This document shows, piece after piece, positions 30,463 to 38,390 of a stretch of DNA of 64,000 nt (the stretch's first letter is position 1; each line of letters starts with the position of its first letter). The DNA lies in NCBI RefSeq assembly GCF_021650705.1, contig NZ_CP087138.1:3410001-3474000 (forward strand), read 5' to 3'. The translations under genes and the position numbers were made by a program. This DNA is from Pseudomonas sp. KNUC1026 (GTDB lineage Bacteria; Pseudomonadota; Gammaproteobacteria; Pseudomonadales; Pseudomonadaceae). Below the pieces are notes generated by a model that saw only the letters and a list, made by a program, of their open reading frames with translations, was not told where the DNA came from and did no database searches.

Positions 30463-31239
30463 ATGCGCAATCATGTAATGATCCCCGCCCTGCTGGCTCT
30501 GAGCGTTGGCCTGGCTGCCTGCTCTACTCCGCCCAACCCGGCTCTGGAACAGGCCCGCAGCAACTACACCTCGCTGCAGACCAACCCCAAGGCGCAGACC
30601 TATGCAGCGCTGGAAACCAAGGATGCCTCGGAGTGGCTGGACAAGGCCGACAAAGCCTACCGCGCCGATGACGACGCCAAGAAGGTCGACCAGCTGTCGT
30701 ACCTGGCCAACCAGCGCGTTGAGTTCGCCAAGCAGACCATCGCCATGAAAAGCGCTGAAGACGAGCTGAAAAACGCCGCCTCCGAGCGCGCCAAGGCTCA
30801 GCTGGCTGCACGCGACGCGCAGATCAAAAAGCTGCAGGACAGCCTCAACGCCAAGCAGACCGACCGTGGCACCGTGGTGACCTTCGGTGACGTGCTGTTC
30901 GACCTGAACAAGGCCGAGCTCAAATCCGCCGGCATGAACAACGTCGCTCAACTGGCGCAGTTCCTGCGTGACAACCCTGAGCGCCAGCTGATCGTCGAGG
31001 GCTACACCGACAGCACCGGCAGCGACAGCTACAACCAGAGCCTGTCAGAGCGCCGTGCCAACTCGGTACGCGCCGCACTGGTCAAAATGGGCGTGGAGCC
31101 AAGCCGCGTGATCGCTCAAGGCTACGGCAAAGAGTACGCAGTGGCTGACAACACCAGCGCCTCGGGCCGCGCCATGAACCGCCGTGTGGAAGTCACCATC
31201 TCCAACAACAATCAGCCGGTCGCGCCACGCGCCCACTGA
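30463..31239 (+). CDS. OmpA-family (DUF4398/OmpA) lipoprotein
   Basis: A 258-residue outer-membrane lipoprotein that probably tethers the envelope to peptidoglycan. A signal peptide with lipobox LAACS (Cys near residue 20) is followed by a helical DUF4398-like section (residues about 25-125, rich in Ala/Lys/Asp, likely coiled coil at ERAKAQLAARDAQIKKLQDSL). The OmpA C-terminal domain contains GDVLFDLNKAELK, VEGYTDSTGSDSYNQ and LSERRANSVRAAL, with the Asp and Arg residues that bind diaminopimelate. It begins 47 bp after the upstream DUF4398 gene. Its terminator has been split by the downstream IS element. Confidence 0.9.
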   Translation: MRNHVMIPALLALSVGLAACSTPPNPALEQARSNYTSLQTNPKAQTYAALETKDASEWLDKADKAYRADDDAKKVDQLSYLANQRVEFAKQTIAMKSAEDELKNAASERAKAQLAARDAQIKKLQDSLNAKQTDRGTVVTFGDVLFDLNKAELKSAGMNNVAQLAQFLRDNPERQLIVEGYTDSTGSDSYNQSLSERRANSVRAALVKMGVEPSRVIAQGYGKEYAVADNTSASGRAMNRRVEVTISNNNQPVAPRAH

Positions 31240-31242
31240 TGG

Positions 31243-31277
31243 TTGAGCTGCAAGCTTGAAGCTTCTAGCTGCAAGCG
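31243..31277. repeat. AGCTTGCAGC-family repeat after the OmpA-like gene
   Basis: GAGCTGCAAGCTTGAAGC followed by TTCTAGCTGCAAGC begins a few bases after the stop codon. It contains the inverted pair GCTGCAAGCTT / AAGCTTCTAGCTGC and belongs to the same motif family as the blocks at 5.8, 35.1 and 47.5 kb. Confidence 0.65.
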
Positions 31278-31291
31278 AGATCAAAAGCAGG

Positions 31292-31318
31292 TGGTGTGTC
31301 ACCAATTTGCTGGACACC
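31292..31318. repeat. Left terminal inverted repeat of the IS3 element
   Basis: A 27-bp end starting TGGTGTGTCACC and finishing CTGGACACC. It matches the reverse complement of the right end at 23 of 27 positions, with the mismatches in the central six bases. Confidence 0.9.
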
Positions 31319-31339
31319 CTTTCAAACGGAGGGGTGTCC

Positions 31340-31663
31340 ATGCAATGCCAACATCGTCGTCGCTTCAGCGACGCTTTCAAAGCTCAAGCGGTCAAGCGCT
31401 CAATCGAGTCTGCCGGTACGCTCACTGAAACCGCCAAAGAGCTGGGTATCCATCTCGCGGTACTCAGCCGTTGGCGTACTGAGTATTCTCGTACCGGCAG
31501 AATAGGGGCACACACCATGGCAGAAAAACCGGAACCGCCTGCTCGCAGCAATGCGGATCTTGAGCGCGAGAACAAGCGGCTGAAGCGTGAAATCGAGCGA
31601 CTGAAGATGGAGACTGCCATCTTAAAAAAGGCCGAAGAGTACTTTGCAAAGCGCCAGCAGTAA
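31340..31663 (+). CDS. IS3-family transposase OrfA
   Basis: A 107-residue DNA-binding protein of the element. MQCQHRRRFSDAFKAQAVKRSIE leads a helix-turn-helix (TLTETAKELGIHLAVLSRWRTEY, about residues 27-49). A leucine-zipper-like coiled coil follows (NADLERENKRLKREIERLKMETAIL, about residues 71-95), typical for IS3 OrfA multimerisation. The heptamer A AAA AAG near its end allows a -1 shift into orfB. The start at 31340 is preferred over an in-frame start at 31256, which lies outside the element. Confidence 0.92.
   Translation: MQCQHRRRFSDAFKAQAVKRSIESAGTLTETAKELGIHLAVLSRWRTEYSRTGRIGAHTMAEKPEPPARSNADLERENKRLKREIERLKMETAILKKAEEYFAKRQQ
31624..31630 (+). promoter_or_regulatory. Probable programmed -1 frameshift site of the IS3 transposase
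   Basis: The heptamer AAAAAAG is positioned in the OrfA phase as A AAA AAG. The -1 frame is open from here to orfB with no stop codon, so a fused OrfAB transposase of about 380 residues can be made. This is the standard expression mode of IS3-family transposases. Confidence 0.75.
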
Positions 31664-31668
31664 TTTAT

Positions 31669-32532
31669 GTGGCCATTCGCGACCAAATGAACGAATGGCC
31701 CGTTGCGGTGTGCTGTCGGATACTCAACGTCGCGCGCAGTGGTTACTACGCTTGGCTGGCCAGCTCTCAGGGGCCCGGCTCCCTGCGCAAGCAGGAGAAT
31801 ATGGCTTTGAGTGAGCGGATCGAGCAGTTGCATGACCAGTCCATGCAGATATTGGGCAGCCGTAAGATCCACCACCAATTGACTCAGGAAGGTGTCAAAG
31901 TCGGCCGCAATCGGGTTCATCGCCTGATGCGAAAAATGGACCGCCGCGCCTGTTACGTGCCTCGCAAACGTCGATATGCGCGCGTACTCGACCCTGCGCG
32001 TCCCAACTTGCTTGAGCGACAGTTCGACAACCCGCCGGCCAAGCAAACATGGGTCTCGGACATCACGCAACTGCGCCTGGAAAATGGATGCTGGTTTTAT
32101 CTGGCGACCGTGCTGTCATTGCCCAATCGTCGTCTGATCGGCCATTCGATGAGTTTGCAGCCCCGGGAAGAGCTGGTGATCAAGGCCCTCGAGATGGCCA
32201 GAAGAGCAGAAGGACTAACGCACCAGGGGTTGTTTCATAGTGATCAGGGCGTCCAATATCGTGGCGAGCGGGTACGCCACTGGCTCCTGCAACATGGCTT
32301 TGCCCAAAGCATGTCTCGGAAAGGTAACTGCTGGGATAATGCCTGCGCCGAGAGCTGGTTCAGTCTTTTGAAGCGCGAGTGGCTCAAGCGCTGGGGCGCC
32401 CAACCTCATGCGCGGACAAAACGGCTGATCCAGGAATATATCGAGTACTACAATTTCGAACGACCGCACGGCTCACTGGGATACAAAACCCCCTATGAAA
32501 CCGTGCTGCCGCTCAAGTCAGGTGTCCAGTGA
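31669..32532 (+). CDS. IS3-family transposase OrfB (DDE integrase domain)
   Basis: A 287-residue catalytic part of the transposase, opening with a GTG. It shows the HTH_21 region (LHDQSMQILGSRKIHHQL, VGRNRVHRLMRKM) and the integrase core with the DDE triad. The acidic residues are in VSDITQL (about residue 131), HSDQGVQY (about residue 191) and NACAESWFS (about residue 227). The C-terminal YYNFERPHGSLGYKTP is diagnostic for IS3 OrfB. It is probably translated mostly as an OrfAB fusion. The stop lies 15 bp inside the right end. Confidence 0.95.
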   Translation: MAIRDQMNEWPVAVCCRILNVARSGYYAWLASSQGPGSLRKQENMALSERIEQLHDQSMQILGSRKIHHQLTQEGVKVGRNRVHRLMRKMDRRACYVPRKRRYARVLDPARPNLLERQFDNPPAKQTWVSDITQLRLENGCWFYLATVLSLPNRRLIGHSMSLQPREELVIKALEMARRAEGLTHQGLFHSDQGVQYRGERVRHWLLQHGFAQSMSRKGNCWDNACAESWFSLLKREWLKRWGAQPHARTKRLIQEYIEYYNFERPHGSLGYKTPYETVLPLKSGVQ

Positions 32533-32547
32533 AGCGGTGACACACCA
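32521..32547. repeat. Right terminal inverted repeat of the IS3 element
   Basis: A 27-bp end GGTGTCCAG...GGTGACACACCA, the inverted partner of 31292-31318. The orfB stop codon lies within it. It is followed directly by the target duplication AGG. Confidence 0.9.
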
Positions 32548-32577
32548 AGGGCCAAGGGAAACCTTGGCCCTGCTTTT
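32548..32577 (+). terminator. Remaining half of the bidirectional terminator split by the IS
   Basis: AGGGCCAAGG, loop GAAA, CCTTGGCCCT, then GCTTTTT. A 10-bp stem with a T run survives because the 3-bp target duplication restores its first bases. Before insertion the stem was 16 bp (AAAAGCAGGGCCAAGG / CCTTGGCCCTGCTTTT), with the outer left part now at 31283-31291. Confidence 0.85.
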
Positions 32578-32612
32578 TCTTTGGGCTAGTAGCTAGTAGC
32601 TTCCGGCTGGTT

Positions 32613-33278
32613 CTATTTGCTCGCTGCCAGGTGCGTGGTTTGCAGTTTGGTGTAGGTCACCTTTCCTCCCTCTGTGGCGTAGCCCACGTTGTCGAGCGTG
32701 TAGACGCCGGCCTTGAAGTAGAAGTTGTAGCCATACCAGGTCGGGTCGAGGTTGGCCTGCACGCCTTTGCCATTGATCTGCACATTGACCTTGCCGCTGG
32801 GGATCATCTGGATCTGGTAGGTGAATGGCTGGTTGAGTGCCATCGGTACGGTGTAGATCACCGGGCTCTTGGCGTCCGCTGGTTTGACCCGGTACTCAAG
32901 ATCGATGAATCCGGCATTACCGGTGTAGCGGTAAACCATCTTCAACAAAGGCGCCACAGCATCCTTTGCATGAATCTGCGCTACCACCACGCGCCCGAGG
33001 GAGGGCACCTGGTTGACCGACAGTGCGCCGACCATGGTGTTGGTGCCGCTGCTGTACAGCCAGTTGCGGGCTTTGCCATCACCGGAGGTTTCGCGCAGTT
33101 CGGTACGCGGGAAGTCGCTGCTGCCCGCGTGCGAGCCCGTGACCGGCGCCCACATCACGATGCGGTCGGCTCCGACCTGGAAATAGGCGTTGTTGTAGCT
33201 GCGCACTTGCGCGGTGGCCACGGTGAGGGCCGGGGTTTGAATCGGAAGGGTCAGGTTCCAGGTGCTCAGGTCGATCAT
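32613..33278 (-). CDS. Alginate lyase family 7 (PL7) protein
   Basis: A polysaccharide lyase that cleaves alginate-type uronate chains by beta-elimination. The 221-residue single-domain protein has all three PL7 motifs: RTELRE (residues 58-63), QIH (101-103) and YFKAGVY (187-193), with the catalytic Gln, His and Tyr among them. It begins MIDLSTWNLTLPIQTP with no signal peptide, so it looks cytoplasmic or exported by another route. It lies between the IS-interrupted terminator and a REP pair, alone on the minus strand, and is not linked to other alginate genes here. Family assignment is firm; substrate preference is not. Confidence 0.9.
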   Translation of the reverse strand: MIDLSTWNLTLPIQTPALTVATAQVRSYNNAYFQVGADRIVMWAPVTGSHAGSSDFPRTELRETSGDGKARNWLYSSGTNTMVGALSVNQVPSLGRVVVAQIHAKDAVAPLLKMVYRYTGNAGFIDLEYRVKPADAKSPVIYTVPMALNQPFTYQIQMIPSGKVNVQINGKGVQANLDPTWYGYNFYFKAGVYTLDNVGYATEGGKVTYTKLQTTHLAASK

Positions 33279-33397
33279 CTCGGCGCTCTCGGCAATGCAC
33301 CGCTTACAACTGAGGGTGCTGGCAGGGTTAACGGCGCGAGATCGAAGAGGATGAGCGACGGTGGATCAGCGGTAATGCCGTTGATCGCCCGTTGCAG

Positions 33398-33484
33398 GTC
33401 GCCCGGCAAGCCGGCCTCCCACAGGTGTGAACCTGGGAGGCCGGCATGCGCGCACACTTGTGGGAGGCCGGCTTGCCGGGCGAC
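33398..33484. repeat. REP pair / BIME-like long inverted repeat
   Basis: Arms of 32 bp (33398-33429 and 33453-33484) match at 31 positions, each containing GCCCGGCAAGCCGGCCTCCCA or its complement, around a 23-bp loop. The loop itself contains a third partial copy (CTGGGAGGCCGGCATGC). Weaker outer arms GATCGCCCGTT / AACGGGCGAC extend the structure. It fills the gap between the alginate lyase start and the lysS stop. Confidence 0.85.
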
Positions 33485-33545
33485 GTGTAACGGACGCCGT
33501 ATAACGGGCGACGCACTAAGAGCTAGCAGCTGGAAGCCGCAGGCT

Positions 33546-35048
33546 TCAAGCCTCCGGGCGCATGTGCGGGAAGAGGATCACGTCGCGGATCGACGGGGAG
33601 TCGGTCAGCAGCATCACCAGGCGGTCGATACCGATGCCTTCACCGGCAGTGGGCGGCATGCCGTATTCCAGTGCGCGGACGAAGTCGGCGTCGTAGTGCA
33701 TGGCCTCGTCGTCACCGGCGTCCTTGTCGGCCACCTGTGCCATGAAGCGCTCGGCCTGATCTTCAGCGTCGTTGAGCTCGGAGTAGGCGTTGGCGATTTC
33801 GCGGCCGCCGATGAACAGCTCGAAGCGGTCGGTGACGTTCGGGTTGTCGTCGTTGCGGCGCGCCAGCGGCGAGACTTCGAACGGGTACTCGGTGATGAAG
33901 GTCGGCTGCTCCAGCTTGTGCTCGACCAGTTCCTCGAAAATCATCGTCTGCAGCTTGCCCAGGCCCTCGTAGCCCTTGACCGCCGCACCAGCCTTTTTAG
34001 CCAGGGCGCGCGCTTTGTCTACGTCGAGCAGATCTTCGGCACTGACCTCAGGGTTGAACTTGAGGATCGAATCGAACACCGACAGGCGCTGGAACGGCTC
34101 GCCGAAGTGGAACAGCTTGCCCTGGTACGGCACGTCGGTGCTGCCCAGTACCAGTTGCGCCAGCTCGCGGAACAAGGCCTCGGTGAGGTCCATGTTGTCG
34201 CGGTAGTCGGCATAGGCCTGGTAGAACTCCAGCATCGTGAACTCGGGGTTGTGCCGGGTCGAGACGCCTTCGTTACGGAAGTTGCGGTTGATCTCGAACA
34301 CCTTCTCGAAACCACCGACCACCAGGCGCTTGAGGTACAGCTCCGGCGCGATGCGCAGGAACATCGGCAGGTCGAGCGCGTTGTGGTGGGTTTCGAACGG
34401 TTTGGCCGCCGCGCCGCCCGGGATGGTCTGCAGCATCGGGGTTTCGACTTCGAGAAAGCCGCGCTGAGCCAGGAACTGGCGAATGTGGGCGATGACCTGC
34501 GAGCGCACACGGAAGGTGTGGCGGGTTTCTTCGTTGACGATCAGGTCGACGTAGCGCTGGCGATAGCGCACTTCGGTGTCGGTCAGGCCGTGGTGCTTGT
34601 CGGGCAGCGGGCGCAGGGCCTTGGTGAGCAATTGCACCTGCCGCATGTCGACGTACAGGTCGCCCTTGCCGGAACGGGCCAGGGTGCCTTCGACCGCGAT
34701 GATGTCGCCCAGGTCCCAGGATTCGACCGCCGCCAGGGTGGCTTCGTCCAGGGTTTTGCGGTTCACGTACACCTGCAGGCGCCCGGAGGTGTCCTGAATG
34801 ACCATGAACGCGCCGCGGTTGAGCATGATGCGGCCAGCCACCTTCACAGGAATCGCAGCGGCTTCCAGCTCTTCCTTGGTTTCGCTGACGTACCGCTTCT
34901 GGAGGTCTTCGCAGAGGCTGTCGCGGCGGAAGTCGTTGGGGAACGCCTGGCCCTGGGCGCGCACGGCGGCCAGTTTTTCCTTGCGCTGGGCAATCAGCTT
35001 GTTTTCTTCCTGTTGAAGGTCTTGCGGGTCGAGAGGTTGGTCGCTCAT
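33546..35048 (-). CDS. lysS: Lysyl-tRNA synthetase (class II)
   Basis: LysS charges tRNA-Lys. The 500-residue protein has an N-terminal OB-fold anticodon-binding domain ([24 protein letters not shown]). The class II catalytic core shows motif 1 ([10 protein letters not shown]), motif 2 ([24 protein letters not shown]) and motif 3 ([26 protein letters not shown]). It lies directly downstream of prfB on the same strand, the conserved prfB-lysS pair, with a stem-loop repeat between. Frame intact. Confidence 0.97.
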   Translation of the reverse strand: MSDQPLDPQDLQQEENKLIAQRKEKLAAVRAQGQAFPNDFRRDSLCEDLQKRYVSETKEELEAAAIPVKVAGRIMLNRGAFMVIQDTSGRLQVYVNRKTLDEATLAAVESWDLGDIIAVEGTLARSGKGDLYVDMRQVQLLTKALRPLPDKHHGLTDTEVRYRQRYVDLIVNEETRHTFRVRSQVIAHIRQFLAQRGFLEVETPMLQTIPGGAAAKPFETHHNALDLPMFLRIAPELYLKRLVVGGFEKVFEINRNFRNEGVSTRHNPEFTMLEFYQAYADYRDNMDLTEALFRELAQLVLGSTDVPYQGKLFHFGEPFQRLSVFDSILKFNPEVSAEDLLDVDKARALAKKAGAAVKGYEGLGKLQTMIFEELVEHKLEQPTFITEYPFEVSPLARRNDDNPNVTDRFELFIGGREIANAYSELNDAEDQAERFMAQVADKDAGDDEAMHYDADFVRALEYGMPPTAGEGIGIDRLVMLLTDSPSIRDVILFPHMRPEA

Positions 35049-35091
35049 GTCAAATCCAAAAAATTAGGTTAAGCCGCAAGCTGAAAGCTAC

Positions 35092-35140
35092 AAGCTGCAA
35101 GTGGGCGCACGACTGCCGCTCCACTGGCAGCTTGCAGCTT
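35092..35140 (-). repeat. AAGCTGCAAG / CTTGCAGCTT stem-loop between prfB and lysS
   Basis: Perfect 10-bp inverted arms at 35092-35101 and 35131-35140, with further AAGCTGAAAGC/TACAAGC variants to the left. It begins inside the prfB stop region and belongs to the recurrent AGCTTGCAGC family. It may act as an attenuator or terminator between prfB and lysS. Confidence 0.65.
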
Positions 35141-36235
35141 CAAAGCCCTTGCTTGAGGCTGGCTTCGAGGTATTCATCCAGGTCGCCGTCCAGCACCTTG
35201 TCGCAGTCGCTGCGTTCGATGCCGGTGCGCAGATCCTTGATGCGCGACTGGTCGAGCACGTAGGAACGAATCTGGTGGCCCCAGCCGATATCGGACTTGG
35301 AGTCTTCCAGCGCCTGGCTCGCGGCGTTGCGCTTCTGCATCTCCTGCTCGTACAACCGGGCCCGCAGCATCTTCATGGCGGTGTCCTTGTTGGCGTGCTG
35401 GGAGCGCTCGTTCTGGCAGCTGACCACGGTGTTGGTCGGCACGTGGGTGATACGCACCGCAGAGTCGGTGGTGTTCACGTGCTGGCCGCCGGCGCCGGAG
35501 GAGCGGTAGGTGTCGATGCGCAGATCTGCCGGGTTGATCTCGATCTCGATGTTGTCGTCGATTTCAGGCGACACGAACACCGCGGTGAACGAGGTGTGGC
35601 GGCGGTTGCCGGAGTCGAACGGGCTCTTGCGCACCAGGCGGTGCACGCCGATCTCGGTGCGCAGCCAGCCGAAGGCGTATTCGCCCTTGACATGGATGGT
35701 CGCGCCCTTGATGCCGGCCACTTCGCCCTCGGACAGCTCCATGATGGTGGCATCGAAGCCGCGCTTGTCGGCCCAGCGCAGGTACATGCGCAGCAGCATG
35801 TTGCCCCAGTCCTGGGCCTCGGTGCCGCCGGAGCCGGCCTGGATGTCCAGGTAGGCGTTGTTCATGTCCATCTCGCCGGAGAACATCCGGCGGAATTCGA
35901 GCTTCTCGAGGATGCCACGCAGGCGCTCGACCTCGGTGGACACATCGTTCACGGCGCTTTCGTCGTCTTCGTCGACGGCCATGTCGAGCAGCTCGCGCGA
36001 GTCGGCCAGGCCGCTGTTGAGCTCATCGAGGGTTTCGACCACAGCAGCCAGCGCGGCGCGTTCGCGGCCGAGGTTCTGCGCGTATTCGGGGTTGTTCCAG
36101 ACGCTAGGGTCTTCGAGCTCGCGGTTTACTTCGACCAGGCGATCATGCTTGTGATCGTAGTCAAAGATACCCCCGAATGGTTTGCGAACGCTCGGAGAGG
36201 TCCTTGATGCTGTTCAAAATCGGGTTGATTTCCAT
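35140..36235 (-). CDS. prfB: Peptide chain release factor 2 (programmed +1 frameshift)
   Basis: RF2 terminates translation at UGA and UAA. The first 24 codons, [19 protein letters not shown] to RGYL, start at the ATG at 36235 and end at an in-frame TGA (36161-36163). The protein continues in the +1 frame ([18 protein letters not shown]), giving about 364 residues. The codon-recognition motif SPF (KSPFDSG) and the catalytic GGQ (GAGGQHVN) are present. This is the classical autoregulatory RF2 frameshift, not an error. It is followed by lysS; wspR ends upstream of it. Confidence 0.97.
36160..36175 (-). promoter_or_regulatory. prfB programmed +1 frameshift signal
   Basis: On the minus strand CGGGGGTATCTTTGAC: an internal Shine-Dalgarno-like GGGGG, a 3-base spacer, the slippery CTT, and the TGA stop followed by C. 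This is nearly identical to the E. coli prfB signal and senses RF2 levels. Confidence 0.95.
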
Positions 36236-36317
36236 GGCGGCCACACTCGTGCTTGGCGGATCAAAAGCTGGCGAGTATATCACGGCTTGGCCGGGCCGCA
36301 CGCCCGGCAGGCGGGCC

Positions 36318-37325
36318 TCAGTCGGCCACACCCACCTGATTGCGGCCGTTGTTCTTGGCCTGGTAGAGGCCCTTGTCGGCGGCGGAAATCAACTGCCGGC
36401 GATTGCTGCCCATCGCCGGCGTCACGGTGGCAAGGCCAATGCTCACGCTCAGGGTCGAGCCAGGCTCGGGCGTGTTGTGTTCGATGCCGAGCGCGGCGAT
36501 GGTCTGGCGCAGTTTTTCGGCCACCAGGCGCGCGCCGCCAGGTGAGGTATTGGGCAATACCAGGGCGAACTCCTCGCCCCCGTAGCGCGCCGGCAGGTCG
36601 CTGGAACGGCTGGAGGTGCCGCGAATCGCTTCGGCCACCTTGCGCAGCGCCTCGTCCCCTTCCAGGTGGCCGAAGTTGTCGTTGTAGGCCTTGAAGTAGT
36701 CCACATCGATCATCAGCAGCGACAACTGGCTCTGGTCGCGCATCGCCCGGCGCCATTCCAGTTCCAGGTATTCGTCGAAATGGCGGCGGTTGGACAGCCC
36801 CGTCAGGCCGTCGGAGTTCATCAAACGCTGCAGCACCAGGTTGGTGTCGAGCAGTTGCTGCTGGCTCACACGCAGCGCACGGTAAGCCTCATCCCGTTGC
36901 AGAAGGGTGAGGTAGGAGCGTGAGTGATAGCGGATGCGCGCCACCAGCTCGATGGTGTCGGGCAGCTTCACCAGGTAGTCGTTGGCGCCGGCGGCGAACG
37001 CTGCGCTCTTGATCACCGCGTCTTCCTTGGTGGAGAGCACGATGATGGGAATGTCCTGAGTGCTGGGGTGGTTGCGGTACTCGCGCACCAGCGACAGGCC
37101 GTCGAGCCCCGGCATGATCAGGTCTTGCAGAATGACCGTAGGCTTGATGCGCATCGCCTGGGTGATGGCGTCACGCGGGTCGGCACAGAAGTGAAAGTCG
37201 ATGTTGACTTCATGGGCCAGCGACCGCCGGATCGCCTCGCCGATCATCGCCTGATCGTCGACGAGCAGCACCATGCACTTGTTCTCGTCGGTGGACTGGA
37301 ATGCTTCGATCTGCAAGTCGAACAT
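36318..37325 (-). CDS. wspR: Response regulator diguanylate cyclase WspR
   Basis: WspR makes c-di-GMP from GTP when phosphorylated by WspE. The 335-residue protein has a receiver domain with acceptor Asp68 ([13 protein letters not shown]), a helical stalk (about residues 135-170) and a GGDEF domain with the active-site GGEEF at residues 249-253. An RxxD inhibitory site (Arg240-Asp243) lies five residues upstream of it, allowing product inhibition. It is the last gene of the wsp operon, 54 bp after wspF. Frame intact. Confidence 0.96.
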   Translation of the reverse strand: MFDLQIEAFQSTDENKCMVLLVDDQAMIGEAIRRSLAHEVNIDFHFCADPRDAITQAMRIKPTVILQDLIMPGLDGLSLVREYRNHPSTQDIPIIVLSTKEDAVIKSAAFAAGANDYLVKLPDTIELVARIRYHSRSYLTLLQRDEAYRALRVSQQQLLDTNLVLQRLMNSDGLTGLSNRRHFDEYLELEWRRAMRDQSQLSLLMIDVDYFKAYNDNFGHLEGDEALRKVAEAIRGTSSRSSDLPARYGGEEFALVLPNTSPGGARLVAEKLRQTIAALGIEHNTPEPGSTLSVSIGLATVTPAMGSNRRQLISAADKGLYQAKNNGRNQVGVAD

Positions 37326-37379
37326 GCGTTGTCACCTGGTCACGGCCACGTCGGCGGCTACGGCTGATTAATTGAAGGC

Positions 37380-38390
37380 TCATTGTGTGAAAACTTCCAT
37401 GAGTCGCGGCGCGATGCGCTCCAGAGGCTTGACCTCCACCGCCGCATCGATCGCCACAGCCGCCTTCGGCATGCCGTAGACTGCGCTGGTTCGCTGGTCT
37501 TGCGCGATAGTGAGAAAACCGCGCTGGCGCAGGGCTTTCAGCCCATTGGCACCGTCGCGGCCCATGCCGGTCAGCAACACGCCAACGGCATCACCGTCCC
37601 AGAAACTGGCCACACTTTCGAAGAACACATCGATAGAAGGCCGGTAGATCTCGTTCACCGGCTCTGCGGTGTACGCCAAGCTACCATTTTTCAACATTCG
37701 AAGATGATGATTCGTACCGGCCAATAGTACTGTACCCGGATGTGGCTGTTCGCCATCACGCGCCAGACGGACGGACATTTTCGACACGCCACTGAGCCAG
37801 TCTGCCATGCCCTGAGCGAACACCTGATCAACGTGCTGCACCAACACGATCGCCGGCTCAAAGCCGCGCGGGAGCCCATTGAGAAGCACTTCCAGCGCTG
37901 CTGGCCCACCTGCCGAGGAGCCGATAGCGACCAGTTGCCGCCGCTCGCCGGGCGCGCGCGCAGCCACAGGGGCCGGCTTGCCTGGCGCGCTGCGCTGGCC
38001 GATGAGCCAGCCGATATTGAAGATCTTGCGAAGCAGCGGCGCCGCCGCTTCGCGCGGATTGCCCACGCCCAGCGCGGGAGTGTCGACTACATCCAGCGCG
38101 CCGTGGCCCATGGCCTCGAACACCTTGTGCACGTTCTGTTTCTGGTCGGTGGTCACGATCACGATGGCGCAGGGCGAGGCCGCCATGATCTGGCGGGTGG
38201 CTTCCACCCCGTCCATCATCGGCATGAACAGGTCCATCAGAATCAGGTCTGGCGTATCGACAGCACACTGGCGCACCGCCTCGGCGCCGTCGTGGGCGAC
38301 CCAGGCCAACTGGTGCGCCGGCTCGAACGCCAAGGCGCGGCGCAGGGCCTCTACGGCCATGGGCATGTCGTTGACGATGGCGATCCTCAT
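37380..38390 (-). CDS. wspF: CheB-like methylesterase WspF
   Basis: WspF demethylates the receptor WspA and so restrains WspR activation. Loss of WspF in other pseudomonads gives wrinkly colonies with high c-di-GMP. The 336-residue protein has a receiver with acceptor Asp53 (LILMDLFMPMMDG) and a CheB esterase domain with the Ser-His-Asp triad in IGSSAGGPAALE, VLVQHVDQVFA and MGRDGANG. Its start overlaps the wspE stop by 4 bp. Frame intact, so no loss-of-function mutation is evident. Confidence 0.96.
   Translation of the reverse strand: MRIAIVNDMPMAVEALRRALAFEPAHQLAWVAHDGAEAVRQCAVDTPDLILMDLFMPMMDGVEATRQIMAASPCAIVIVTTDQKQNVHKVFEAMGHGALDVVDTPALGVGNPREAAAPLLRKIFNIGWLIGQRSAPGKPAPVAARAPGERRQLVAIGSSAGGPAALEVLLNGLPRGFEPAIVLVQHVDQVFAQGMADWLSGVSKMSVRLARDGEQPHPGTVLLAGTNHHLRMLKNGSLAYTAEPVNEIYRPSIDVFFESVASFWDGDAVGVLLTGMGRDGANGLKALRQRGFLTIAQDQRTSAVYGMPKAAVAIDAAVEVKPLERIAPRLMEVFTQ

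Larger units (their letters stand above)
31292..32547 (+). mobile_element. IS3-family insertion sequence (1256 bp)
   Basis: A complete IS3-type element. The imperfect 27-bp terminal inverted repeats begin TGGTGTGTCACC and end GGTGACACACCA, with the family's TG...CA termini. It carries two overlapping-phase genes, orfA and orfB, with a -1 slippery heptamer, and a DDE transposase. A 3-bp direct repeat AGG flanks it (31289-31291 and 32548-32550). Removing the element and one AGG rebuilds a perfect 16-bp-stem terminator, which independently confirms the boundaries. Both frames are intact, so the copy may be active. The exact IS name was not assigned. Confidence 0.93.

Noticed and set aside
32631..35072. 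An 813-codon plus-strand open frame opposite the alginate lyase, REP and lysS region
   Set aside because: It crosses a REP palindrome and two certain minus-strand genes; its composition reflects codon bias of lysS.
36161..36163. The TGA in prfB as another sequencing error
   Set aside because: It lies in the exact autoregulatory context (GGGGG, CTT, TGA, C) known for RF2.
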